Assembly (NCBI GenBank): GCA_041392505.1
Contig: JAWKLX010000030.1
Location: 44,046 to 108,045 of the forward strand
Reading direction: 5' to 3'
Source of the DNA: UBA6168 sp041392505
Lineage (GTDB): Bacteria > Bacteroidota > Bacteroidia > Chitinophagales > Saprospiraceae
Length of the DNA: 64,000 bases
A program made the position numbers and the translations under genes. Position 1 is the first letter of the stretch. Every line of letters starts with the position of its first letter. Below, one piece after another: positions 27,301 through 36,558 of this stretch. The notes under the pieces were generated by a model. The model did not search any database. It saw only the letters and a list, made by a program, of their open reading frames with translations, and had not been told where the DNA came from.

Positions 27301-28025
27301 TTAAATGGATTGAAATGTTGAAATGGTATGAAGACAAATATAAAGGATATTGGTTCAGCTTGGGAAGCTATTGATTGAATTCATTTAAACAAAAAGAGGG
27401 TTGCGGATGCAACCCTCCTACCATTTTACCAAAAAACTTACTTAGAAATAATGAGGTCTTTGACAATGCCCAATGAGCTGCAAAAAGCTGCAATCAATTG
27501 GGTTTGATCATTTCGGACTACCCTTTGGGTATAGTTCGAAATGAGGTAAATTACCAAATTTATTATCAAGGATTAAGACCGTGAACGAGAATCGTAAAAT
27601 GATGAGAAAAGTGAGAAAGAACCGAATGGATAAACTTGTGAGGACGCAAATCTAAGCAGGCTTTTTAACTTAAAGAAGTTTTGAAATAGATAATATTCAT
27701 AGTGAAGTGTAAGTGCCTGTAAATGTTTGCTTTGGCAGTAAAATTTGTATTTTTTTGAAAAAAGAGATTGTAGGAATTGTAAAAGTATAACTGGGTTTGC
27801 TTTGATTTCTCCAAGATTATTGAGCAAGCAAAATATGCATTTTTGTCTCCCCGCGTAGCAAAACAATTTTGATGACAACCGATATAATATTAACTTTCCA
27901 AGCGAAAACTTTAACTATTGATCTTAGTGATTTGCAAGGGTGTACATAGGATATTTCTTACGAATGCAATAAGAAAACAAAGCAAGGTACTCACTGCAAA
28001 TACATTTTTGTAAATTCCACCTGAC
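27301..28025. other. Long intergenic region with a candidate minus-strand RNA
   Basis: These 725 bases separate the VWA gene from the GWxTD gene. The left part (27390-27562) holds a terminator and structured DNA, described separately. A 101-codon minus frame at 27573-27878 is rich in Phe/Ser/Leu and lacks any domain, so it is not called. The right 150 bases must carry the GWxTD promoter; no clear box is seen. Confidence 0.4.
27390..27562 (-). ncRNA. Candidate structured small RNA (6S-like size)
   Basis: On the minus strand a -7-like box TAAATTTG (27555-27562) is followed by about 160 bases ending at a strong terminator: AGGGTTGC / GCAACCCT with loop GGAT on the plus strand, then TTTTT on the minus strand, at 27391-27417. 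In between are a 12-bp hairpin (CATTTCGGACTA / TATAGTTCGAAATG type, 27508-27543, with a G-T pair) and a CCCAAT/ATTGGG stem. The two ends (GGTAATTTACC and GGTAAAATGG) can pair as a closing stem. No minus-strand gene lies upstream, so the terminator needs some transcript. Size and layout would suit 6S RNA, but I cannot confirm it. Confidence 0.35.
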
Positions 28026-29492
28026 ATGAAAAAATCAATACTTTCACTCATCTATGTAGCTGTCCTTTCTACTGCATCTAAGGCATTGGACGCTAATATT
28101 TCTTACGGTATTTTTAAAAGTAATGAAGGTCCATACATAGAAGTTTATTTGCATGTAGTTGGGCAAACGGTAGCGTTCATTCCCGCAACTGATTCGACTG
28201 TTTTCGCAAATATGGAAGTAGTTATTTTATTTAAACAAGCGGAAGATGTTGTGAAGTTTGATAAGTATAAACTGACCAGCCCCAGCTATCCAAGTCCTCA
28301 AGATTTTTTTGATATAAAACGATATTCGCTGCCTGCCGGGGAGTACGATTTAGAAGTGTCAGTAAATGACCTAAACAGAGAGGGGAATACCAAGCGATAC
28401 AATAAGCCATTCAAAATTGATTTCATCGAAAACCGGGTCTATCAATCTGACATTCAATTGATAGCCTCTCTTCGGAAAATAAAGGAAGATCAAGCGGAAA
28501 ACATCATGGCGAAAGGGGGCTATATTTTCGAGCCTTTGCCCTCCCAGTTTTATGACAAATACTGTGACCGATTGATATTTTACAATGAGATTTATGATAC
28601 AGATAAACTAATCGGGGATGATTTTATGGTCAGTTATTTTATGGAGGCAACTTCTGGCGAGAAGAAATCGATGGCTATTGGGGCGGTGCATAAGCGCCGG
28701 TCGCCCGGCGCAGTTGTCCCTTTCTTGCAACAAATGGATATCAGTGAGCTGAAAAGCGGCAATTATAATTTAGTGATGGAGGTGAAAAACAAAACTGGAG
28801 AGTTGTTGACCAAAAAATCTATCTCCTTTCAGCGCAGCAATCCTTATTTCAAAGCGACTCGGGAAGAAATCGCAGCCAGCACTGATAACTTGGACGATGA
28901 GTTCGTAGCGAAAATGACAGTCGAGGAATTGCGGTACTCCCTAAGAGCAATTGCTATGCAGGTAGATGATGTGGACGGGGAATTATTGAATACCATTATT
29001 GCGGAAGCAAAACCAAAGGCTATGCGCTTATATCTTTTTAGCTTTTGGGCTAAAGAAGACCCTGTCAACCCTGAAAGAGCTTACAATGGCTACATGGCGG
29101 TAGCCAAGGCGATTGACAAAAAATTCGAAAATGGTTTCGGCTATGGCTTCGAATCAGATCGTGGATATGTATACATGAAATATGGTGTGCCGAGCGATGT
29201 CGTTTCCGTGGAGTCAGAACAAAGCGCACCTCCCTATGAAATTTGGTTTTACAACCAATTTCCGCAGACCGGACAAAGCAATGTTAAATTTCTATTTTAC
29301 AATCCAACGTTGTCTACCAATGGACACACCTTATTACATTCTACAGCTAGAGGTGAGGTCAATAACCCAAGTTGGGAAGTGCAGTTGTATAGCGATGCGC
29401 CAAATGGTGGACAAAGTGGAAATTTTATCGATGATTTAAAAGCACCTACTGGTACCGACCGGAATGCCCGACGGCTTTTTGAAAGCTATTGA
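28026..29492 (+). CDS. GWxTD domain-containing protein
   Basis: A 488-residue exported protein, signal peptide about residues 1-20 (KKSILSLIYVAVLSTASKA). The first 300 residues are beta-rich. The C-terminal GWxTD-type domain begins near FSFWAKEDPVNPERAYNGYM (about 340), with its namesake motif degenerate. It continues with RGYVYMKYGVPSDV (about 378-391) and the YEIWFYNQF...KFLFYNP pair. GWxTD proteins are a Bacteroidota-specific family, sometimes linked to gliding or T9SS functions; the molecular role is not known. It lies 97 bases upstream of the glycosyltransferase. Confidence 0.85.
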   Translation: MKKSILSLIYVAVLSTASKALDANISYGIFKSNEGPYIEVYLHVVGQTVAFIPATDSTVFANMEVVILFKQAEDVVKFDKYKLTSPSYPSPQDFFDIKRYSLPAGEYDLEVSVNDLNREGNTKRYNKPFKIDFIENRVYQSDIQLIASLRKIKEDQAENIMAKGGYIFEPLPSQFYDKYCDRLIFYNEIYDTDKLIGDDFMVSYFMEATSGEKKSMAIGAVHKRRSPGAVVPFLQQMDISELKSGNYNLVMEVKNKTGELLTKKSISFQRSNPYFKATREEIAASTDNLDDEFVAKMTVEELRYSLRAIAMQVDDVDGELLNTIIAEAKPKAMRLYLFSFWAKEDPVNPERAYNGYMAVAKAIDKKFENGFGYGFESDRGYVYMKYGVPSDVVSVESEQSAPPYEIWFYNQFPQTGQSNVKFLFYNPTLSTNGHTLLHSTARGEVNNPSWEVQLYSDAPNGGQSGNFIDDLKAPTGTDRNARRLFESY

Positions 29493-29540
29493 TTTTACAC
29501 GGTACAATTTTTGGAAGCCTGATTGCTCTCATTAGTTAAA

Positions 29541-29581
29541 AAGTTCATGTTTGCAGATAATTGGTGGGCATGAACTTTATC
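29541..29581 (+). terminator. Possible terminator between GWxTD and glycosyltransferase genes
   Basis: Arms AAGTTCATG / CATGAACTT pair around a 20-base loop, with TATCTTTATTTTT after. The T-tract is interrupted, so termination may be partial. Confidence 0.45.
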
Positions 29582-29630
29582 TTTATTTTTGTGTACAATC
29601 TTAAACATACAACCTCTCACATCACCAGTT

Positions 29631-30401
29631 TTGCCAAATAACTTAGTAATCATACCGACCTATAATGAGCATGAAAACATCGAAAAGATGATTCAAACCG
29701 TGCTCAACTTGTCAACCACATTTCATATTTTAGTTGTAGATGACGGCTCGCCCGATGGGACGGCAAAGCTAGTACAGAATCAGCAGGTTCAAAATCCTGA
29801 TAAGGTTTTTTTGATAGAGCGAAAAGGTAAATTGGGCTTGGGGACAGCTTACATTGCGGGTTTTAAGTGGGCATTGGAAAGAGGGTATGATTATATTTTT
29901 GAAATGGATTGTGATTTTTCCCATAACCCGGCTGATTTGGTCAGAATGCAAAAAGTATTGGCTAACAAAGAGGCAGATGTTGTTGTTGGGTCCAGGTATG
30001 TGAAAGGAGGGAAATGCGTGAATTGGCCGGCCGATCGTAAAATCCTTTCTTATGGTGCATCCATTTATACCCGTTTGATCACATGGATGTGGGTGAAAGA
30101 CCCAACTGCTGGGTTTGTTGGTTACAAAAATAAAGTCCTCGCCAGCATAGATTTAGAAAAAATAAAATTTATAGGGTATGCTTTCCAGATTGAAATGAAG
30201 TATGCCTCCCGCCAATTAGGCTTTAAAATCAAAGAGATTCCCATCACTTTCACGGATCGTATTATTGGCGTTTCCAAAATGTCCAAAGGCATCGTAAAGG
30301 AGGCCATTTGGGGGGTCATTCAGCTTCGTTGGATGAGCTTTGCCAAAACAAAAAACCGGGTCCTTTCCAATATCAAGGTCTCAGCAAGATTAAAAGACTG
30401 A
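29631..30401 (+). CDS. GT2 glycosyltransferase, dolichol-phosphate-mannose-synthase-like
   Basis: A family-2 glycosyltransferase of about 257 residues. No ATG lies before the conserved N-terminus; the TTG at 29631 gives LPNNLVIIPTYNE, and a further upstream TTG at 29589 is an alternative. The nucleotide-sugar pocket VVDDGSPDGTA (about residues 35-45) and the metal site EMDCDFSH (about 90-97), followed by VVVGSRYVKGG, are typical of polyprenol monophosphomannose synthases. The short C-terminal helix has no extra membrane segments, as in the soluble DPM1-type. It likely transfers mannose (or a similar sugar) from GDP-sugar to a lipid phosphate on the inner membrane. Confidence 0.88.
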   Translation: MPNNLVIIPTYNEHENIEKMIQTVLNLSTTFHILVVDDGSPDGTAKLVQNQQVQNPDKVFLIERKGKLGLGTAYIAGFKWALERGYDYIFEMDCDFSHNPADLVRMQKVLANKEADVVVGSRYVKGGKCVNWPADRKILSYGASIYTRLITWMWVKDPTAGFVGYKNKVLASIDLEKIKFIGYAFQIEMKYASRQLGFKIKEIPITFTDRIIGVSKMSKGIVKEAIWGVIQLRWMSFAKTKNRVLSNIKVSARLKD

Positions 30402-30712
30402 TTTTCCTCAATTATCAAGTTTGGTTGCACTCCCACTTTCTACCACCAGATAGAATGATTTCTGGATTTTGACAATTTTCGTCCCATTCGAGTTGAAATG
30501 GAGTGAGAAAAATGGATGATTTGTATGGTTTTGGATTGAAAAGTGTCAAAATGTGGGAAACGGCACTAGGTGCTAAGCGCTTAATTAAAATAGAAATCTT
30601 TGATTTCATTGATATTATGCTATTTATTGTTTTTGAATTGAAACAATAAGTGTCAAAATCGGTGGTATATTTCAATGCGTAGGTATGTGGAAAACTTTTT
30701 CTCACAAAAAAG

Positions 30713-30737
30713 TGGGAGAAAGTGGGCGGTAATGGAG
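30713..30737 (+). promoter_or_regulatory. MraZ operator (three 10-bp-spaced repeats)
   Basis: TGGGA (30713), TGGGC (30723) and TGGAG (30733), each separated by exactly five bases, match the known MraZ box design of TGGGN repeats with 5-bp spacers. It lies 47 bases upstream of the mraZ start and ends 10 bases before the -7 box, so bound MraZ would overlap the -33 region and repress its own operon. Confidence 0.8.
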
Positions 30738-30746
30738 AGAAGTGAT

Positions 30747-30754
30747 TACTTTTG
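30747..30754 (+). promoter_or_regulatory. Likely -7 promoter box of mraZ (TACTTTTG)
   Basis: It matches the Bacteroidota TAnnTTTG -7 consensus and sits 30 bases before the mraZ ATG. A matching -33 TTG is not evident at the normal spacing. Confidence 0.5.
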
Positions 30755-30783
30755 GACTGTAATTTGACAATGATTGAGATAAT

Positions 30784-31260
30784 ATGTACCAAATCTTGGG
30801 GGAGTTCCCCTGTAAAATTGACAATAAGGGAAGGCTTCGATTGCCTTCGGGCTTGCTCGACCAGCTTCCGGCTGATGAGCGTGACCTTTTTGTCATCAAT
30901 CGAGGTTTTGAGGGTTGTCTCAATCTTTATCCTAAAAAAGTTTGGGATGAAAAAACGGTGCAAGTTAACAAATTAAATGATTTCGACCTGAACAGTCGCC
31001 GATTCAAAAGGGCTTTCCTGAATGGAGCGTCTCATTTGAAAAAAGATGGAGCAGACCGGGTAAACCTGCCAAACACTTTGCTTGAGTTTGCAGGAATCGA
31101 TGGCGATGCCATTTTGGCTGCGGTAAACGATAGGGTAGAGGTCTGGTCGGCCAAGCAATGGGAGGCGCAAATGGAAATTGATCCAGCCGAATTTGCCACA
31201 CTGGCTCAGCAGACCCTTGGCAACGCCGGAAAGGAAGAAACCACGACTGCACCACAATGA
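30784..31260 (+). CDS. mraZ: Transcriptional regulator MraZ
   Basis: A 158-residue protein with two SpoVT/AbrB-like MraZ repeats: residues 8-50 (CKIDNKGRLRLPSGL...FVINRGFEGCLNLYPKKVW) and about 80-125 (DRVNLPNTLLEFAGIDGDAILAAVNDRVEVWS). It forms a ring that binds TGGGN repeats and controls the dcw cluster. The C-terminal tail of about 25 residues is Thr/Glu-rich. It is first in the operon and directly behind its operator, with rsmH starting 10 bases later. Confidence 0.96.
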   Translation: MYQILGEFPCKIDNKGRLRLPSGLLDQLPADERDLFVINRGFEGCLNLYPKKVWDEKTVQVNKLNDFDLNSRRFKRAFLNGASHLKKDGADRVNLPNTLLEFAGIDGDAILAAVNDRVEVWSAKQWEAQMEIDPAEFATLAQQTLGNAGKEETTTAPQ

Positions 31261-31270
31261 TAAAAAGCCG

Positions 31271-32170
31271 ATGGACTACCACCTCCCAGTTTTAGCCGAA
31301 GATTGCATTGAAGCACTGGCCATTAGAAAGGATGGCTATTATCTGGATGCAACATTTGGTGGGGGCGGGCATAGTCGGCTGATATTGAAAGAGTTAGGAA
31401 AGGATGGGCGTTTGGTGGCATTTGACCAAGACGATGATTCGCTACGGAATCTGATAGACGACGAGCGGTTTATTTTCTGCCACCATAATTTCCGTTTTCT
31501 CAAAAAGTTTTTGCGGCTACATGGCATACAGCAGGTAGATGGGATTTTGGCCGACCTCGGCGTTTCTTCCCATCAGTTGGACGAAGCAGAACGTGGCTTC
31601 TCTTTCCGATTCGATGCCAGCCTTGACATGCGGATGAACCAACAAGATGGTAAAACCGCAGCAGAGGTGCTGAACAGCTATTCGGTAAATGACTTGCAGA
31701 AAGTTTTCGGAGAATATGGAGAAGTCAGGAATGCCCGATCATTGGCGCAAAAGATCACCGAATCACGTGGAGTGAAACCGTTACAAACTATCGCTGATCT
31801 TTTGCAAATAATTGACCCAATGGTGCGAGGGCAGCGAAACAAGTACCTCGCTCAAGTCTTTCAGGCCCTGAGAATTGAAGTGAATGATGAAATGGACGCT
31901 TTGAAGGAGTTTTTAGAAGCTGCTCACGATGTCCTAAAACCAGAGGGGCGGCTTGTAGTAATGTCCTATCACTCGCTCGAAGACCGGATGGTCAAAAATT
32001 TATTGAAAACAGGAAATGTTGAAGGAAAGGTCATAAAGGATTTTTTTGGAAAGATTGAACGGCCTTTTGAGACCTTATATAAAGGTGTAAAAACACCCTC
32101 GGAAGAAGAGATGGCAAAAAATCCGAGATCAAGAAGTGCTAAACTAAGAGTTGGAATAAAGAAAGGTTAG
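31271..32170 (+). CDS. rsmH: 16S rRNA (cytosine-1402-N4)-methyltransferase
   Basis: About 299 residues from the ATG at 31271, chosen because MDYHLPVLAEDCIEAL is the conserved start; the upstream frame overlaps mraZ. SAM-dependent methyltransferase motifs are present: YLDATFGGGGHS (about residues 23-34), FDQDDDSL, ADLGVSSHQLD (about 96-106) and the catalytic-domain MSYHSLEDRMVKN (about 233-245). It methylates C1402 of 16S rRNA for decoding fidelity. Second gene of the dcw operon. Confidence 0.96.
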   Translation: MDYHLPVLAEDCIEALAIRKDGYYLDATFGGGGHSRLILKELGKDGRLVAFDQDDDSLRNLIDDERFIFCHHNFRFLKKFLRLHGIQQVDGILADLGVSSHQLDEAERGFSFRFDASLDMRMNQQDGKTAAEVLNSYSVNDLQKVFGEYGEVRNARSLAQKITESRGVKPLQTIADLLQIIDPMVRGQRNKYLAQVFQALRIEVNDEMDALKEFLEAAHDVLKPEGRLVVMSYHSLEDRMVKNLLKTGNVEGKVIKDFFGKIERPFETLYKGVKTPSEEEMAKNPRSRSAKLRVGIKKG

Positions 32171-32240
32171 TCGGTAAACGGTGCTTGGGAGAATTGTCCA
32201 AGCAAAACGTAAATCCGGGCCTCTGATAAAAGCAAGTTTG

Positions 32241-32561
32241 ATGGCAAGTAAGAAAATTTCATACGGGAACTATTTCGCATTCGGGAGCATGGGCGCCTCG
32301 CTCATCCTGAAGAACCTACCATTTGTAATGTTCCTGGGATTTCTCACCGTCATCTATATTGCCAACGCACATTTTGCAGAAAAACAAATCCGGCAAATAC
32401 AGACCCTGCAACAAGATGTAAAAGAATTGAAGCGACAATACAATTCGCTCAAATCTGAAAACATGTTAAAAAGCCGTTTAGCCGAAATCGAAGAAGATGT
32501 CGAATGGATGGGCTTGACGAAAAAAGCGGGAAGGGTAAAACGGATTATTGTTGACAACTAA
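32241..32561 (+). CDS. ftsL: Cell division protein FtsL-like
   Basis: A 106-residue bitopic protein from the ATG at 32241 (an upstream GTG at 32181 is possible). It has a cytoplasmic N-terminus, one transmembrane helix at about residues 27-46 (FVMFLGFLTVIYIANAHFAE) and a periplasmic coiled coil (about 50-90: QIQTLQQDVKELKRQYNSLKSE). Position between rsmH and ftsI and the fold plan fit FtsL, which forms the FtsQLB complex that activates FtsWI. Sequence identity to other FtsL is usually low, so the call rests on topology and context. Confidence 0.88.
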   Translation: MASKKISYGNYFAFGSMGASLILKNLPFVMFLGFLTVIYIANAHFAEKQIRQIQTLQQDVKELKRQYNSLKSENMLKSRLAEIEEDVEWMGLTKKAGRVKRIIVDN

Positions 32562-32637
32562 ATGCTTTTGGCTTTTTGATAGGAGATTTTGATGATTTCA
32601 ATAGCTCCTATCCATCGGCCGATAGCCAAAATGATAC

Positions 32638-34812
32638 ATGGCTTTCACTGTCAAAAATGAAGTTCTGGTTAGGGTCTATGCCGTATTGGCTGTGATCATC
32701 GTCGTGGCTATGGCCATTGTCTACCGGACTGTCCAGATTTCTGTAGTGGAAGGTGAAAAATGGCGCGAAAAAGGCAAATCGCTTTACATAAAAGAAGTGC
32801 CAGTAGAAGCTGAGAGGGGTAATATCCTTACGGAAAATGGCAACCTGCTCGCTACTTCCATGCCGTTCTTTGACATTGCTTTAGATCCTAATTCTTCAGG
32901 GATGGATTCCGCCGATTGGAACCTGCACCTCGATAGTTTGGCTTTCTGTATCGCCACTTTTGTTGACCCGTCCTTTACACCGGGTGGTATGCGGGAGTAT
33001 CTTGAAGAGAAAAAACAGGAGATCAAACGCTACTTGCAGGAGTCGAGAAATGCTGGTAAGCAGTATATCATGATTAAGAAGGATGCTACCATCGAAGAAA
33101 AGGAACTGATCAGCAGTTTTCCGCTTTTCAACTTGGGCCGCTTCAAAGGCGGGTTGATCGTACAGGCTAAGTACAAAAGGGAGCGACCTTTTGGCTTGCT
33201 TGCCAACCGCTCGATCGGTTACGTAAAAGGAGATTCTATAAGCGTCGGGTTAGAAGGTTATTTTGATGAATACCTGAGGGGCGATGAAGGCACGCACATG
33301 ATGTACCGGGTCGGAAATGGAATGTGGATTCCTTTGGAAGATTTGGCAAAAATAGAACCCAAACCGGGGCAGGATATTGTGACTACTCTTGACATGGATA
33401 TTCAGGGCATAGCAGAAAATGCTTTGCAAAAAGCCATGTACAAACACAAAGCAGAATATGGAACCGCCATTGTAATGGAAGTGAAAACTGGGGCCATCAA
33501 AGCCATCGCCAACCTTGATTGGAAAGAAAATGGCAGCCTTTGGGAAAATTATAACCATGCCATCGGCACCTTGGTTGAGCCAGGTTCGACTTTTAAGTTG
33601 GCTTCTATGTTGGCTCTTTTGGAGGATGGTTTGGTAGGACTGCACGACAGCATTGACCTGGAACAGGGGAGAACCATTTATTATGATGTGCAATTGGAGG
33701 ATGCGACTCCTCACACTTTGAATAACGCAACTATTGAGCAGGCTTTCGCTATGTCCTCCAATGTGGGTGTTTCTAGGTTGGTGTACAATCACTATGCGAC
33801 TACCAACAACGCTGATAAATTCATTGATCGTTTAAAGAGTTTTTATCTGGATGTGCCAACTGGCATCGAGATTAACGGTGAGCCCAACCCTTATTTCAAA
33901 CGGGCCTACAGCGAAGAGGATGATTGGAGCGGGACTACCTTACCTTGGATGTCCATCGGGTACGAAATGGCTACCACCCCTTTGCAGTTGTTGGCTTTCT
34001 ACAATGCCGTGGCCAATGAAGGTATTTATGTAAAACCATTTATCGTAACGGAAGTGCAGCAGTTTGGAGAAACCGTCAAGCGTTTTCCGATTACAGAAGT
34101 AAAAGGTCGGATTGCATCCAAAAAGAATATAAAATCTGCTCAGCGACTGCTGAGGGCCGTTGTCGATAGCACTTATGGTACTGCCTATCAGTATCGCTCT
34201 GATATGTTCAGTTTTGCTGGAAAGACCGGGACGACCCAATTGGGCTACCAACGGTTGGAAAACAAAACCAAGGTACGGGGGTATCAAGCATCTTTCGCTG
34301 GTTATTTCCCTGCTGATGATCCGGTTTATTCCTGCATCGTCCTGATCAGCAAGCCAAAGGACGGCGGTTATTACGGGAGTGCAGTAGCCTTACCCATTTT
34401 CAAAGAAATAGCGGAAAAAACTTTCCGCACAAATTTGGAGCTATACCCAGTAGTTAACGACACACCGATAGCTGATTTGGATAAAAAAGGCATGCCCGAT
34501 TACGATGCTGGAAATGTGGGTGATATTAAAACAGTTTTCAAAGAATTGGATGTGAAATATTTCAACCGTTCCGACGACGATTGGGCGATCATCCGGGCTA
34601 CCGAAACTGACTCTTTGAAATTGATAAAACGGCCAATTAGCCAAAAGCAAGTGCCAAACGTATTGGGCATGGGACTGCGGGACGCCTTATTTTTATTGGA
34701 AAACAGGGGGCTGGAAGTTCAGGTGAACGGAAATTATGGCAAAGTGAAACAGCAGTCCATCAAGCCGGGATCGAAAGCAAATGGACAAACTATTTGGATT
34801 AGGTTAGGGTGA
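32638..34812 (+). CDS. ftsI: Septal peptidoglycan transpeptidase (PBP3) with PASTA domain
   Basis: A 724-residue class B penicillin-binding protein, single membrane helix at about residues 13-30. The dimerisation domain starts near PVEAERGNILTENG (about 55-68). Transpeptidase motifs are SxxK in EPGSTFKLAS (Ser about 320), SxN in MSSNVGVS (about 377-384) and KTG in AGKTGTTQ (about 528-535). A C-terminal PASTA domain (QVPNVLGMGLRDALFLLENRG..., about 668-720) is present. It cross-links septal peptidoglycan together with FtsW, encoded downstream. Confidence 0.95.
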   Translation: MAFTVKNEVLVRVYAVLAVIIVVAMAIVYRTVQISVVEGEKWREKGKSLYIKEVPVEAERGNILTENGNLLATSMPFFDIALDPNSSGMDSADWNLHLDSLAFCIATFVDPSFTPGGMREYLEEKKQEIKRYLQESRNAGKQYIMIKKDATIEEKELISSFPLFNLGRFKGGLIVQAKYKRERPFGLLANRSIGYVKGDSISVGLEGYFDEYLRGDEGTHMMYRVGNGMWIPLEDLAKIEPKPGQDIVTTLDMDIQGIAENALQKAMYKHKAEYGTAIVMEVKTGAIKAIANLDWKENGSLWENYNHAIGTLVEPGSTFKLASMLALLEDGLVGLHDSIDLEQGRTIYYDVQLEDATPHTLNNATIEQAFAMSSNVGVSRLVYNHYATTNNADKFIDRLKSFYLDVPTGIEINGEPNPYFKRAYSEEDDWSGTTLPWMSIGYEMATTPLQLLAFYNAVANEGIYVKPFIVTEVQQFGETVKRFPITEVKGRIASKKNIKSAQRLLRAVVDSTYGTAYQYRSDMFSFAGKTGTTQLGYQRLENKTKVRGYQASFAGYFPADDPVYSCIVLISKPKDGGYYGSAVALPIFKEIAEKTFRTNLELYPVVNDTPIADLDKKGMPDYDAGNVGDIKTVFKELDVKYFNRSDDDWAIIRATETDSLKLIKRPISQKQVPNVLGMGLRDALFLLENRGLEVQVNGNYGKVKQQSIKPGSKANGQTIWIRLG

Positions 34813-34849
34813 TAAAATTCGCTCATCCTATCATTCAATCAATCACTCA

Positions 34850-36307
34850 TTGAGAAGTTTAGAAGAAATACTAAAAGATATACAACCCGAAACAGTCATC
34901 GGCTCAAAGGAGCTGATTGTTAGTCAGATCAATTTTGACAGTAGAAAAGTAAAGCCAGGCAGCCTGTTCGTTGCCACCCGGGGCACTCAGGTAGATGGCC
35001 ATGATTTTATCGAAAAAGCCATCGGTTCAGGTGCGGTCGCCGTCATTTGCGAAGTGCTTCCCGAACATCTCGTGAAAGAAGTAACCTATGTGAAAGTGCC
35101 CGACAGTGCCGAAGCCCTTGGATGGACAGCCTCCAATTTTCATGGACGGCCTTCGGAAAAACTGAAGCTCGTTGGCATCACCGGCACCAATGGTAAAACG
35201 ACCACGGCCACTTTGCTTTACGAACTCTTTCTGTCGCTCGGTTTCAAAGCCGGCTTGATCTCGACGATTGAAAATAAAGTGAACAAACGCAGCGTAGTAT
35301 CCACCCACACCACACCCGACGCGGAGTCTATTAATTTACTGATACAACAAATGGTGGAGGCTGGCTGCGATTACGTCTTTATGGAAGTCAGCTCCCATGC
35401 TGTTGCACAAAGACGTATCGCAGGCCTTTTTTTTACGGGTGGCGTTTTTACAAACATTACACATGAACACTTGGATTTTCATAAAACCTTCCGGGCATAC
35501 ATCGATGCCAAGAAGATGTTCTTTGACAAACTGCCAAATTCCACTTTTGCATTGACGAATGCGGATGACCGTAACGGCGCCATCATGTTGCAAAATACGG
35601 AGGCCAAGCGCTTTACTTATGCGCTCCGCAAGCCCGCTGATTTTAAAGCCAAAATTTTGGAAAACTATCTGACGGGACTGCACCTCGACCTCGATGGCGA
35701 AGATTTTTATGCACGATTGATCGGCGATTTCAATGCTTACAATCTGCTTTCCGTTTATGCCACCGCCATTTTGCTTGGACAAAACAAGCAAGAAGTGATG
35801 GCAAAACTGAGCGACCTGAAAGCGGCAGAAGGCCGCTTCGACTACGTGCAGAATGCAGAGCGGGAAGTGATCGGTATCGTCGACTATGCCCACACACCTG
35901 ATGCACTGGAAAAAGTCCTCAACACTATTTTCAACTTGCGGAAAGGTGGTGGCCAAATCATCACGGTCGTTGGATGTGGAGGAGACCGGGACCGGAAAAA
36001 AAGACCACTAATGGCAAAAGTTGCCTGTAATTACAGTGACCAGGTCATTTTTACATCGGACAACCCCCGCTCGGAAGACCCCGACGAAATCATTGCCGAA
36101 ATGGAAAAAGGCATTCCACCTTATGCGGCTAAAAAAGTGGTTTCGATCACCAACCGGTTACAGGCAATCAAAACTGCCTGCAAACTGGCCCAAAACGGCG
36201 ACATCATTTTAGTGGCAGGCAAAGGCCATGAAAAATACCAAGAAATAAAAGGGGAAAAGTTTCCCTTTGATGATAAAGCAATTTTGGTTTCGGAGTTAGG
36301 GATTTAG
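34850..36307 (+). CDS. murE: UDP-MurNAc-tripeptide synthetase (meso-DAP adding)
   Basis: A 485-residue Mur ligase, starting at a TTG (34850); no ATG fits before the conserved SLEEILKDI start. The ATP P-loop is GITGTNGKTTT (about residues 108-118). The C-terminal substrate-specificity loop reads SDNPRSEDP (about 401-409), the DNPR form diagnostic for adding meso-diaminopimelate rather than lysine. It catalyses the third amino-acid step of lipid II precursor synthesis in the cytosol. It lies 37 bases after ftsI. Confidence 0.96.
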   Translation: MRSLEEILKDIQPETVIGSKELIVSQINFDSRKVKPGSLFVATRGTQVDGHDFIEKAIGSGAVAVICEVLPEHLVKEVTYVKVPDSAEALGWTASNFHGRPSEKLKLVGITGTNGKTTTATLLYELFLSLGFKAGLISTIENKVNKRSVVSTHTTPDAESINLLIQQMVEAGCDYVFMEVSSHAVAQRRIAGLFFTGGVFTNITHEHLDFHKTFRAYIDAKKMFFDKLPNSTFALTNADDRNGAIMLQNTEAKRFTYALRKPADFKAKILENYLTGLHLDLDGEDFYARLIGDFNAYNLLSVYATAILLGQNKQEVMAKLSDLKAAEGRFDYVQNAEREVIGIVDYAHTPDALEKVLNTIFNLRKGGGQIITVVGCGGDRDRKKRPLMAKVACNYSDQVIFTSDNPRSEDPDEIIAEMEKGIPPYAAKKVVSITNRLQAIKTACKLAQNGDIILVAGKGHEKYQEIKGEKFPFDDKAILVSELGI

Positions 36308-36558
36308 AAAATGCCCTTTAACTCTAAACTTTAAACTGATAACTATTTCTGCGGCATTAGAGGGATCGCCGCAATTTCCCGAAAGGGGAAAGCAAGAAGC
36401 AGCGGGGCTAAATTTGGGAGGCCCGCTGTTTCAACTGCTTTCGCAAAACGAAAAACTGTTGAAAGTAAAAACAAACTGATTATTGAAATAAAGGTGCTTC
36501 GTTGATAGTAGCTTTTTTCATTTTCATTTTCATTTTTATTTTCCTTGATGATAAAGGC

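Larger units (their letters stand above)
30402..30783. promoter_or_regulatory. dcw cluster promoter region
   Basis: These 382 bases before mraZ hold the MraZ operator and -7 box listed separately, a direct repeat AAGTGTCAAAAT at 30541-30552 and 30648-30659, and an inverse-strand pair TGGTA-N5-TGGGA at about 30432-30446. A 182-codon minus frame across the region is a shadow. Confidence 0.6.

Noticed and set aside
27573..27878. 101-codon minus-strand frame in the long intergenic region
   Set aside because: Phe/Ser/Leu-rich translation of AT-rich DNA, no signal, no family resemblance, no neighbour support.
30415..30963. 182-codon minus-strand frame across the mraZ promoter
   Set aside because: It overlaps mraZ and its operator, has low-complexity Lys/Ser/Ile composition and no domain.
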